A DNA stretch of 64,000 nt from Tubiluchus corallicola (Eukaryota; Priapulida; Priapulimorpha; Priapulimorphida; Tubiluchidae): assembly GCA_030141605.1 (NCBI GenBank), contig JAQGDQ010000522.1, positions 62,001-126,000 on the forward strand. Direction: 5' to 3'. The notes beneath the pieces are model-generated. The model saw nothing but the letters and a program-made list of their open reading frames with translations, made no database searches and was not told the DNA's origin. Positions 42,001 to 54,000 of the stretch are shown in pieces (position 1 is the stretch's first letter; every line of letters begins with the position of its first letter). The translations under genes and the position numbers were made by a program.

Positions 42001-45000
42001 TTGACCGGGCTTATGTCCAGGGCCACGAAGCCGAAATCGAAGAGCGGTCTGTAGCGAGAGCCAACTCGCAACGGCTGTCCGTTGTGGTACCACTCCACTT
42101 TCAGCTTGGGATCCTGATGAGGTTCCACGCGCGCCTCAAAGTGAGCAAGCTTTCCTTCCATTATTCCTAATTGGTTATTCAGAGGTGTCATGAAGACGGG
42201 CTTTTGCCCAACCTCCTTCTTAATGCAAGTCAAATTAGCAGATGTCTGGGCACTGCCATATTCGGTAGTCACCTGGCAGGTGACCGTACCGGTGTCTTCA
42301 AGCTGGGTAGGATTGATATCCAGTGTTGCCAGACCAAAGTCCTGCGAGGTCATGTAACGGCCGCCAACTGGTACTGGTTCGCTATTGAGGAACCACTCCA
42401 CCCTGACGTTAACCTCCCTCGCTGGCTCAAATCTACATTCGTAGTGAGTTCTCTTTCCTTCTTCAACGGTCTGGGCATGAAGTGGAGACACAAACATGGG
42501 CGGCGGAGGTTTGGCTTTCGGTTCAACTTTCATGCTACCTGTAGTCTGCGTAGTTCCAAACGGATTTGTAAACACGCAAGTGTAAACTCCAGTGTCATCC
42601 AAAGTAAGAGGATTAATGTCCAAGGTGGCAACACCGTTATGCAGACCGGTTCGATGTCTTGGTCCGTCCTTGATGGGACGTCCGTCGTGGAACCACTCGG
42701 CCGTCAAGTTTTCGTCGGCCGGCTCGGCGCGGCACTCGAAATGAGCCGATTGGCCTTCCGTCTTTGGCGGTTGATGATGCAGCGGTACGGCAATGCGAGG
42801 TCTTTTTGATGTGTCGTCAATGACATCTAAGTAAGCGGTGCTGATTGTCTCGCCCCATTCGTTCCAGGCACGACAGACATATTCGCCAGCATCTTCGACG
42901 TTCACTGGTGATATGTCCAATGCGACGAAGCCAAAATCAAAAAGAGGCCTGTAGCGAGTTCCGTACTTCAGCGGCTTTCCGTTACAGAACCACTCGACTC
43001 TCAACTTCGGATCTTGGTGCGGTTCGACACGCGCTTCAAAGTGACAAAGCTTTCCTTCCACGATAGACTGATTGTTAAGCGGCGTTATAAACACCGGCTT
43101 CTGCCCAATTTCCTTCGCGATGGCAGTCAGAGGTGCTGATGTCTCCGCCGTGCCATACTCTGTCGTTATCACGCACGAATAGACGCCGGAGTCCTCCATG
43201 TGAACTGGAGAAATTTCCAACGAAGCAATGCCAAAATCGTGTTTTGGTCTGAACCTAGCTCCTAGCGGTATGGGATGCCCATTATGGTACCAATCAACTT
43301 TGACGTAAGCATCTTTAGATGGCTCATAACTGCACACGAACTTAACTGTCTGTCCTTCCTCTGCTGTCTGAGCTTGAAGAGGAGTGACAAACATCGGCCT
43401 TTGCGGCTTCTCTTTAGCTGCAACAGAAAAGGCGATAAACAGTCAGTCGCATAACTATTAAACAACATAAGAAACTGTTTATTCTATTGTTAATCAATAA
43501 TTTTAAAGGAAGACCGGATGATTTTTCGTATACTACCTCATTTTCAAGTCCGATAAGTGAATACATTTTAACACGATTAAAACTGCAAAAGCATTTGATA
43601 ATTAAATAATAGATTAAGATCTTAAATAACAGTGGGCGAGCACAACTATTGATGACATCACAAACTAACACAAATTTCAACAGCAAAAATATTCCACGAG
43701 CGTGTTGCACGTGTTTGCGAAAGCAAAAACTGAAGTACCGTCCTACTGTAAGATATTCAGTGTGTTGTACTAAACTAGACAAGTTTTAAGATAAAAAATT
43801 CAAATTTCAAATTTACCACTGTGCTCACATAGGAGCTGTGGAACGTGTGTAGTTCGTCACAAACCAACACATCTGACCTGAGAGGCGCAGCACCTGTTTT
43901 TGTGCAACTATTCTGTAATGCAGGCACTAGTGCTCGTTTAACAAGCGAACGGCGAAATGCATGCAGTAGCGAGCTAGTGGAGCAAATGCGAAATTGTGGT
44001 TGTCTGGTAATAATTGTTTCATGTAAATCGTTTTTGATAAAAATAGTATGTTTGCTTTAAATATTTTAATAACTACATTCTTCTGATATACAATTTAAGA
44101 TTGGGTCTAGTTTTGTTTTAAATTTGATGAATAATTCATTAATTACCATAGACATTCTTGGCTCCAAAATTAATCTAATTACTCTAGTGCGAATAAACTA
44201 ATGTTCGTGTGAAATTCTTGGACTGTTATGTGAACAAGTAGGGCTAAAGAGCAATCACAAGGGACTGTGTGGTCTGGTGGTCATGGCAATAGACATGTAA
44301 TCCTAAGATCTCTGGCTCAAATTCGGGCTCGGTCATGACACGTTTGCATTTCATTTCATTTGGTTTCAAAATTTAAGCAAATTTAGTCGATAATGAAAAA
44401 GATTTTGTTAAAACGACTATGCATCACTAGAAGAAGGTAAGTACAGTAAGTCTTCGCTTAGCGACTCCCCGTTTAATAAATAACATAACCCTTCTTAATA
44501 GAACCGTTGGCTGCTTTTACCTGCAAACACTCATTGTAACAAAATTAACGAATATTGTGCAAAAATGAACTTTCTCAATGGCCAGCAAGTCAATCGGGCA
44601 CAACAATGAAACTTGTAATTGCACTATTTGCAGTCTCATAAGTGGTTAATATAACAAACCTGCTAAGTTATTTAATGAACATTTCGAAGTTACTAATTTT
44701 TTGTACCTGAAAACCAATTATAATCGATAATCAAATCAATATCCGTATCCGATTAATCGATTACAACAACAAAATCAATGTAGCACCATTAATAAAAATA
44801 GTAAAATTTTTAGCTATAAGTAACTCTAAAATAGGAAGAAGTAAAGATAGTTAATTAACAGTAGTAATACTCGTTTAGTTTAGGCAGTACTCACTACTAA
44901 GAAAAACAGAAAATTTCAACACTTACGTTCAACTCTCATAGATGCGGATGTCTTGCTGCTGCCATGCTGGTTGCTAACCTGACAAGTGTAAACTCCTGCA

Positions 45001-48000
45001 TCTTCTGGAATCAGAGGAGCAATATCCAACGTTGCTAGACCGTGATGAAGACCGGTCCTGTGACGAGGTCCGTCCTGAACCGGATTACCGTCGTGGAACC
45101 ATTCGGCCCGCAACGTGGGATCGTCTGCCGGCTCCACGCGGCATTCGAAGTGCGCCGCTTGTCCTTCTTTCATGTTGGGCAGATCGTTTAGCTGACTGAC
45201 AAAGATCGGTCGCTTAGTTCCGGTATCCGGTAAGCACTCCAGTGTAGCGGAAGTGGTGGCCTGGCCGTACTCGTTGGATGCTTTGCACACGTAGATACCG
45301 GAATCTTCCGTATAACAAGGACTGATATCCAAAGCCACAAAGCCAAAGTCAAACAGCGGTCTGAACCTCGTACCGTGTCGGAGCGGCTGTCCATTGCAGA
45401 ACCACTCTATGACTAGTTTAGGATCATCATGCGGTTCAATCCTCGCCTCGAAGTGGGCTAGTCCGTAGTCTTTCAGTCCGAGTTGATTGTTGAGTGGAGT
45501 CATGAAGACGGGCTTGCGGCCCATTTCTTGAGCTATAGAAAAAAAACAAAATTATAAAATATTTAAAAAATACCTTACAAAAATGTTTAACAATTTAGAA
45601 CAATTTCACTGATTAGTTTTACAATGTTCCCTCACTAATTGCAGGTGTTCCGTTCCAGTTCTACCTGCGATAAGTGAATTTCCACGAAGTAGGGACGCTA
45701 TACTAATTTTAGTAGTTATACATTATTTTAAGTCTTTATAAACCCTCCCCACACTCTTATACATAACCCTTTTCCCCTTCCCTTAATAACTTTTCCCATA
45801 CTGTACATGTACCTTTTAAAAAACTTTACTTAAATGTTCATAAAAATGTTCACAATCAACCAATCGTGTGTTGTGTACAATCTCACTTCGACAAGTAGCA
45901 TCTCAAGCAGATGCAAGTACTACATTTCGTTTTTGGTGTGTATTCATCCGCTGAATAAAACACTATTTACTGTAAATTGTAATTTTTTATGATTTATAAT
46001 ATTCTTTTAATGTTAGAATTAATATTTTTAATACATATTTTAATACATTTTGATTTTTTTATGCAAAATTCATCAAATCTATACATTACTGTACAATACG
46101 TACTACGCGTGTGCAAAAATGCTTTAGACGGAGTACCGCAAAAACCGGCGAAACAGTGAAAATACCGCGATAAATATTTTACATTAATATTTTTGAAACA
46201 GCAAGTACACGATAAATGAACCGCGAAGTAGCGAGGGAACACTGTTTATAAAAACTGAAGTGAGTCAAAAAGATGTTCTTTATCAGCGAAAATATTATTG
46301 GCAAAAACTCTTGAGCGTGAAAAACAAGCTCATGTATTTGGTTCATAGTCCAATTTCAGATGGAATGAAAATGGAAATAAATGAAATAAAAGAAACATCC
46401 AATCAAAAACAGATCTGCCCTCACACGTGAGCAGTAATATAGAGAAATGAGGCATATTTAACATAGAGAATCTCTTGCAGATGAAGAAGCATTTCAGTTA
46501 CAATTAAGAAAAGACAGAAAATGTAAAAGAAAAGCTTGTAATGAACTTACGCGCACAGTGCAAGTTAGCTGAACTGGTCACTTGTCCGGCCTTGTTACTA
46601 ATTCTCACGGATATAACACCGCTATCCTCTGGTTTGACCGGATCAATGTCAAGCGTGGCAATGCCCGGCTGAAGTCCTGTTCTGTACCGGCCATCTGAAC
46701 AATAAACAAGTTTTTTAATATAGTTCACGAAGCAAACATGAAAACTTTGCTCAAACTGTAACTCTTGGTAATTTTCTCTAAAAATACCACACCAAAGATG
46801 TGTATGTAATACGTGATGTGTGCTCCGTAATGAGTATACAACAGTTATAGTTTGAACATGTAGAAGTGTTTCCACATGTACGTAATGCGCAATCCGTAAT
46901 GTGTGACGTTTTGATCGTATTAAAGCGATAATTACCTGTAGGTATAGGTCGTCCATTGTGAAACCATTCCACTACTAAGTTCTTGTCGTCCTTCGGTGTA
47001 AAGTGAACCTCAAAGTGGGCGTGTTGACCCTCTTTCAATCCCGAGACGTCTCTCAACGGGGTCAGAAGTTCGGGTCTCTGCGCTGCACCTACAACAAAGA
47101 AATTGTCGCCATCACTGTAATCAAATCTGACCGTTGCTTCCAGGTTTTAGACCTCTTACAAGGATGAAAGGTGGTCTGTGTTTAATAACGGGAAGATCAG
47201 GGCAGAGGTAGACAAAGCATGCTGCCCCAATACCAGGACCTGTCACGGAAAACTTACGGTGGTTTAAGACAATTCTGATGTGATCTAATTCTTGATAAGA
47301 ACTGTAAAATAGTAACGACTAACGAAAAAATACCACAGTTACAAAAGAGGAATTTTCCCATGCATCTGTATTTTTTCTATATGATTGTATCCCTTTATAA
47401 GTGAGAGATCTTTATGCATAATTTTCCCATGCATCTGTATTTTTTCTATGTAATTGTATCCCTTTATAAGTGAGAGATCTTTATGCATAATTTTCCCATG
47501 CATATGTATTTTTTTCTATGTGATTGTATCCCTTTATAAGTGAGAGATCTTTATGCATAATTTTCCCATGCATCTGTATTTTTTCTATGTAATTGTATCC
47601 CTTTATAAGTGAGAGATCCTTATGCATAATTTTCCCATGCATATGTATTTTTTCTATGTGATTGTATCCCTTTATAAGTGAGAGATCTCTATGCATTAGT
47701 CATATGAAAAATAATTCCGGTAAAAGTTAGTACTAGTGGTTCCATGAGATCTTTTCTTCTTGGCCAGTGATTTCATTCTGCGTTTTTCCTAATGTTTTAC
47801 ATTTTCAGTCCTCGCTTAAAGACTTCCCGTTTAGTGACGTTTCGTTTTAACGACGCCGAACATTTGACACCTCTTTTCACTCAACGACACACATTTTATT
47901 TTAGTGACGATTTTTTTGCAGTGTTCAATGCTACATTGCTGAGTGTTACAATGTTCAGTGTTTCAGCATTCAGGGTTACATTGTTCAGTGTTCATAGCTA

Positions 48001-51000
48001 CAGTGTTCAGTGTTGCAATGTTCAGTGTTTCAGCATTCAGTGTTACATTGTTCAGTGTTCATAGCTACAGTGTTCAGTGTTGCAATGTTCAGTGTTTCAG
48101 CATTCAGTGTTAAATTGTTCAGTGTTGCAGTGTTCATAGCTATAGTGTTCAGGATTGTAATATTCAGTGTTTCAGCATTCAGTGTTACATTGTTCAGTGT
48201 TCATAGCTACAGTTTTCAGTGTTGCAATGCTCAGTGTTTCAGCATTCAGTGTTACATTGTTCAGTGTTCAGTGTTCATAGCTACAGTGTTCACTGTTGCA
48301 AACTTCAGTGTTTCAGCATTCAGCGTTGCAGTGTTCATAGCTACAGTGTTCAGTGTTTCAGCATTCAGTGTTACATTGTTCAGTGTTCATAGCTACAGTT
48401 TTCAGTGTTGCAATGCTCAGTGTTTCAGCATTCAGTGTTACATTGTTCAGTGTTCAGTGTTCATAGCTACAGTGTTCAGTGTTGCAAACTTCAGTGTTTC
48501 AGCATTCAGCGTTGCAGTGTTCATAGCTACAGTGTTCAGTGTTTCAGCATTCAGTGTTACATTGTTCAGTGTTCAGTGTTCATAGTTACAGTGTTCAGTG
48601 TTGCAATGTTCAGTGTTTCAGCATTCAGTGTTACATTGTTCAGTGTTCAGTGTTCACAGCTACAGTGTTCAGTGTTGCAATGTTCAGTGTTTCAGCATTC
48701 AGTGTTACATTGTTCAGTGTTCATAGCTACAGTTTTCAGTGTTGCAATGCTCAGTGTTTCAGCATTCAGTGTTACATTGTTCAGTGTTCATAGCTACAGT
48801 GTTCAGTGTTGCAAACTTCAGTGTTTCAGCATTCAGCGTTGCAGTGTTCATAGCTACAGTGTTCAGTGTTTCAGCATTCAGTGTTACATTGTTCAGTGTT
48901 CATAGTTACAGTGTTCAGTGTTGCAATGTTCAGTGTTTCAGCATTCAGTGTTACATTGTTCAGTGTTCACAGCTACAGTGTTCAGTGTTGCAATGTTCAG
49001 TGTTTCAGCATTCAGTGTTACATTGTTCACAGCTACAGTGTTGCAATGTTCAGTGTTTCAGCATTCAGTGTTACATTGTTCAGTGTTCATAGCTACAGTG
49101 TTCAGTGTTGCAATGCTCAGTGTTTCAGCATTCAGTGTTACATTGTTCAGTGTTCAGTGTTCATAGCTACAGTGTTCAGTGTTGCAAACTTCAGTGTTTC
49201 AGCATTCAGCGTTGCAGTGTTCATAGCTACAGTGTTCAGTGTTTCAGCATTCAGTGTTACATTGTTCAGTGTTCAGTGTTCATAGTTACAGTGTTCAGTG
49301 TTGCAATGTTCAGTGTTTCAGCATTCAGTGTTACATTGTTCAGTGTTCATAGCTACAGTGTTCAGTGTTGCAATGTTCAGTGTTTCAGCATTCAGTGTTA
49401 CATTGTCCAGTGTTCAGAGTTCATAGCTGCAGTGTTCAGTGTTGCTCTGTTGAGTAATCAGTGTTACAGTGTTGTAGTGATCAGTATGCAAAATTGCAAA
49501 ACAAAAATTAAATACAGTTTACATTTTAAGTAGAAAAACAGCATAGAGTTTTGCAAAACACAAATTTATGCTTCAAGCTCTTCAAACAAGTCAAAATGAG
49601 CATAAAACTCATTTACTGCATAAGAAAAACACATGTTATCACAGGAATATGCTTCACTTACTTTCTACTCCTAACGTTGCGCTTGTGAAGGCTTCGCCGG
49701 AAGCGTTTGAAGCCTTGCACGTGTACACTCCGGAATCTTCCAAGCAAGTATCGTGTATCTGCAATCTCACGATGCCATTGTTCGTCAACTCCGGCACAAA
49801 CCGAGGACCCGCTACTACGGGTTTACCGTTGACGAACCAGTCAATCCGCAGGGTACTGTCGCCCGCCGGTTCCACACGGCACTCAAACACTGCCGTCTGC
49901 CTCTCCGGTAATCTGGGTATGTTATTAAGCTGAGTCAGGAAGAGCGGTCGCTTCGGGGGAGGCGGTGCGTATCTCTCCGGTTCTGGAGCCTTCGGTATGT
50001 ACATCTCGCGCTCGACCGGTTTCAAATAAATCGTCTCCCTCTGGTCCTCGCCTTCGGGTCTACGGTCAAACTTGACCGGTTTCAAATAAATGGTTTCCGG
50101 CCTGATGTCCTGCGAGGGACGCTTCCGCCAGAACGGGTAGATATTCTTCTCTTCCCAGTCCCTCTCCTCTGTCGTTACTTCACGCTGCTGCTCTCTCTGA
50201 ACGGACTTCAACCAGATGTCCTCGTGTTCCGAGGGCCGGTCATACCTCGCATGTTGCACCGGCTTCAGGTAAATTGTTTCACCTTCGCGGGATGGCTGCC
50301 GTGGCCGTATCTTGCCAGTTGGCAGGCTTATCTCGCGGTATTCTATCCTCTTTGGCTCAACTGTGAACAAAAAATAAGCATAACTTAGAAACAGCATAAA
50401 AAAGAAGCCATCAAACAGCAGAACAAAACAGAAGCCAGCAAATACCAACATAAAAAAAACGGAAAACAGCAGCATCAAAAAGAAGCCAGCAGTCATCAAC
50501 ATTAGAAAAAGAAGCCAGCAAACAGCAGCACAAAAAAGAAACCAACAATCAGCAGCGCAAAAAAGCCAGCAAACAGCAGCATCAAAAAGAAGCCAGCAAT
50601 CAGCAGCACAAAAAAGAAGCCAGCAATCAGCAGCACAAAAAGGAAGCCAGCACTCAGCAGTACAAAAAAGAAGCCAGCAAACAGCAGCACAAAAAAGAAG
50701 CCAGCAAACAGCAGCACAAAAAAGAAGCCAGCAATCAGCAGCACAAAAAAGAAGCCAGCAATCAGCAGCACAAAAAGAGGCCAGCATAGAGCAGCACAAA
50801 TAAGAAACCAGCAAACAGCAGCACAAAAAAGAAGCCAGCACTCAGCAGCACAAAAAAAGAAGCCAGCACTCAGCAGCACAAAAAAGAAGCCAGCAATCAG
50901 CAGCACAAAAAAGAAGCCAGCAATCAGCAGCACAAAAAAAAGAAGCCAGCACTCAGCAGCACAAAAAGGAAGCCAGCAATCAGCAGCACAAAAAAAGAAG

Positions 51001-54000
51001 CCAGCACTCAGCAGCACAAAAAGGAAGCCAGCAATCAGCAGCACAAAAAAGAAGCCAGCAAACAGCAGCACAAAAAAGCCAGCAATCAGCAGCACAAAAA
51101 GGAAGCCAGCAAACAGCAGCACAAAAAAGAAGCCAGCAAACAGCAGCACAAAAAGAGGCCAGCATAGAGCAGCACAAATAAGAAACCAGCAAACAGCAGC
51201 ACAAAAAAGAAGCCAGCACTCAGCAGCACAAAAAAAGAAGCCAGCACTCAGCAGCACAAAAAAGAAGCCAGCAATCAGCAGCACAAAAAAAGAAGCCAGC
51301 ACTCAGCAGCACAAAAAAGAAGCCAGCACTCAGCAGCACAAAAAAAAGAAGCCAGCACTCAGCAGCACAAAAACGAAGCCAGCAATCAGCAGCACAAAAA
51401 AGAAGCCAGCAAACAGCAGCACAAAAAAGCCAGCAATCAGCAGCACAAAAAGGAAGCCAGCAAACAGCAGCACAAAAAAGAAGCCAGCAATCAGCAGCAC
51501 AAAAAAGAAGCCAGCAAACGTCAGCACAAAAAAGAAGCCAGCAAACATCAGCACAAAAAAGAAGCCAACAAACAGCAGCACAAAAAGGAGGCCAGCAAAG
51601 AGCAGCATCAAAAAGAAGTAAGTAAACAACTGCAGTGTCTCATAAAGGAAAAGATAAAAAAATTCTCAGCAATAAGATGCCTACCGGAAACTTCATAAAT
51701 TTCAAAAACTTCGGTTCTCTCTCTCAAGAAAGAATGTAAAATTTAATGCATTAAATGATAAAATTAATAAATGACAACAACTATATCAAAAAAAGAGCAA
51801 ACTAAAATACGTAAATCATAAATTCTGAAGCCACCAGAGGGCACCGTACCGTGTACATCGACTTTCGCTCGAGTCGTTACGCTTCCGGCTAGATTGACGG
51901 CCGTGCATTCGTACCACGCTGCATCATCTCGACCACATCTGTCGATGTGCAGCGTAGAAGATCCATTGTCAGACTCAATCCTACAAAAAAAAACACACTG
52001 AGATATAACAAAAACACTGTATGTTTGTTTCACACTGTAAAAAAAAACAGTACAAAAACACTGTATGTTTGTTTCACACTTTGTAAAAAACAGTACAAAA
52101 ACACTGTATGCTTGTTTCACACTGTAAAAAACAGTACAAAAACATCGTATGTTTGTTTCACACTGTAAAAAAACCGTACAAAAACACTGTATGTTTGTTT
52201 CACACTGTAAAAAAAAGTACAAAAACACTGTATGTTTGTTTCACACTGTAAAAAACAGTACAAAAACACCATATGTTTGTTTCACACTGTAAAAAACCGA
52301 ACAAAAACACCGTATGTTTGTTTCACACTGTAAAAAACAGTACAAAAACACTGTATGTTTGTTTCGCACTGTAAAAAACAGAACAAAAACACTGTCTGTT
52401 TGTTTCACACTGTAAAAAACAGTACAAAAACACCATATGTTTGTTTCACACTGTAAAAAACAGAACAAAAACACCGTATGTTTGTTTCACACTGTAAACA
52501 AACAGTACAAAAACACTGTATGTTTGTTTCACACTGTAAAAAACAGTACAAAAACACTGTATGTTTGTTTCACACTGTAAAAAACAGTACAAAAACACTG
52601 TATGTTTGTTTCACACTTTGTAAAAAAACAACCAAGTTTTATAAGTGACATGAACTGAAAAATCCCTAATTGTTTTTTAATTTTTTATTCATTTATTTAA
52701 TTTTTTATTCATAAAACATGTAATTTAGTTTAATTTATTCGATAAAAATTGCGGCAAAAGTCGGATTAGTACAACAATTAAAACAAGACTGGCAAAAAAT
52801 TCTCTAAATACTGTTAACACATAATATCTGAATTTTTTTTAAAATATACATAAATTAATTAAATCATTAAATCAAAATTACGAACATGCAATTTGAAGTA
52901 TACTAAACAGAATACGAGCAAAGTTCTGAACAAAATTTGTGTAAACTGCAGCGATTAGCCAAGTAATAAGGAAACTTCATTGATAGTTGAATAAGAGGGA
53001 GGGAATAAAACTTTTTCGTATTCTTTGTTCGTACTGGCTCAACAAACATGAACTAAACTCCCGACGTAACAAATTTCTTACCCTATTCTGTTGCTAGGAG
53101 TCACGATGACACCATCCCTGAGCCAAGTTAATGTGGGGGTGGGGGCACCAACTGCACGACAATGAAGGGTGATCGGTTCACCCTCGTTTGCCACAGTCGG
53201 CCCATACCGCTCCACAAACTTGGGCGGCATGACCCTCTCACGAGCTGCAAAATTAAAATGTCACTTAGTATGTCAGTCAGTGTGTCAGTGGGTATTCTGA
53301 CCATCTAAACAATTTCAAAATGCTACAAGATATAATTTAACTTCAATTAAATGAGGAACTTATCAATAGTAATTGAAATCGCAGCCTCGTTTTCGCGTAA
53401 AAAAATAAGTGCACTCGTATCTCGGTTTGCCGAACATCACTTTTACGGATATTAGAGGAATCGGACAAAATCTGGACCACTAAAAGTCCCCCATACTACC
53501 GACACGGTCAGTTGTTTCATGCGCTGACCGCTAGTTCGTGCACCGTCACTTTGTTTACACCATTACATCAGTGCAATAAAGCAGCATGCAATGACAAGTG
53601 TGCCCCCCATACAAGGCATTTTTGAGAATTAAGCAATTGATTCTACATTATCATGAGTCTAATACAAGGCTTCTGCTGCATTAGCTTAGTATCGGTAGAT
53701 ACGGACAATCGGCAAATTCGGACCGACGTCTCACCGCTATTGTCTGACAAACCAAGATATGAGTGCATCTTCGTTTCATTCCCACCAAAAATATGGCCAA
53801 ATGTACATCTGATCACTAAGCAAAGCAATTAAACAGTTTAAATCGTTACTTAATCATTTAATTATAAATACAAATAATTTATTTTACTAACAAGCCAAAA
53901 AGAGATACTGTTCAATTGGTACAGCCAATGATTTACTGCAGGGGTGTGCAAAGTATCTGACTAGCCGGGCCACATTAAACTTTCCCACAATTCCTGCAGG

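Noticed and set aside
43845-44060. Plus-strand 71-codon ORF in the intron between exons 11 and 12
   Set aside because: No domain, no splice or promoter context; length is expected by chance.
44261-44340. Functional tRNA gene
   Set aside because: The boxes are degenerate and the acceptor and anticodon stems do not pair; a SINE head fits better.
48010-49533. Several overlapping plus-strand frames of FSVSAFSVTLFSV type
   Set aside because: Pure translation of the GTTCAGTG satellite in different frames.
50502-51302. Hydrophobic minus-strand frames that look like tandem membrane helices
   Set aside because: The repeated AGFFFVLL text is the translation of a 27-bp repeat divisible by three, and the array is intronic.
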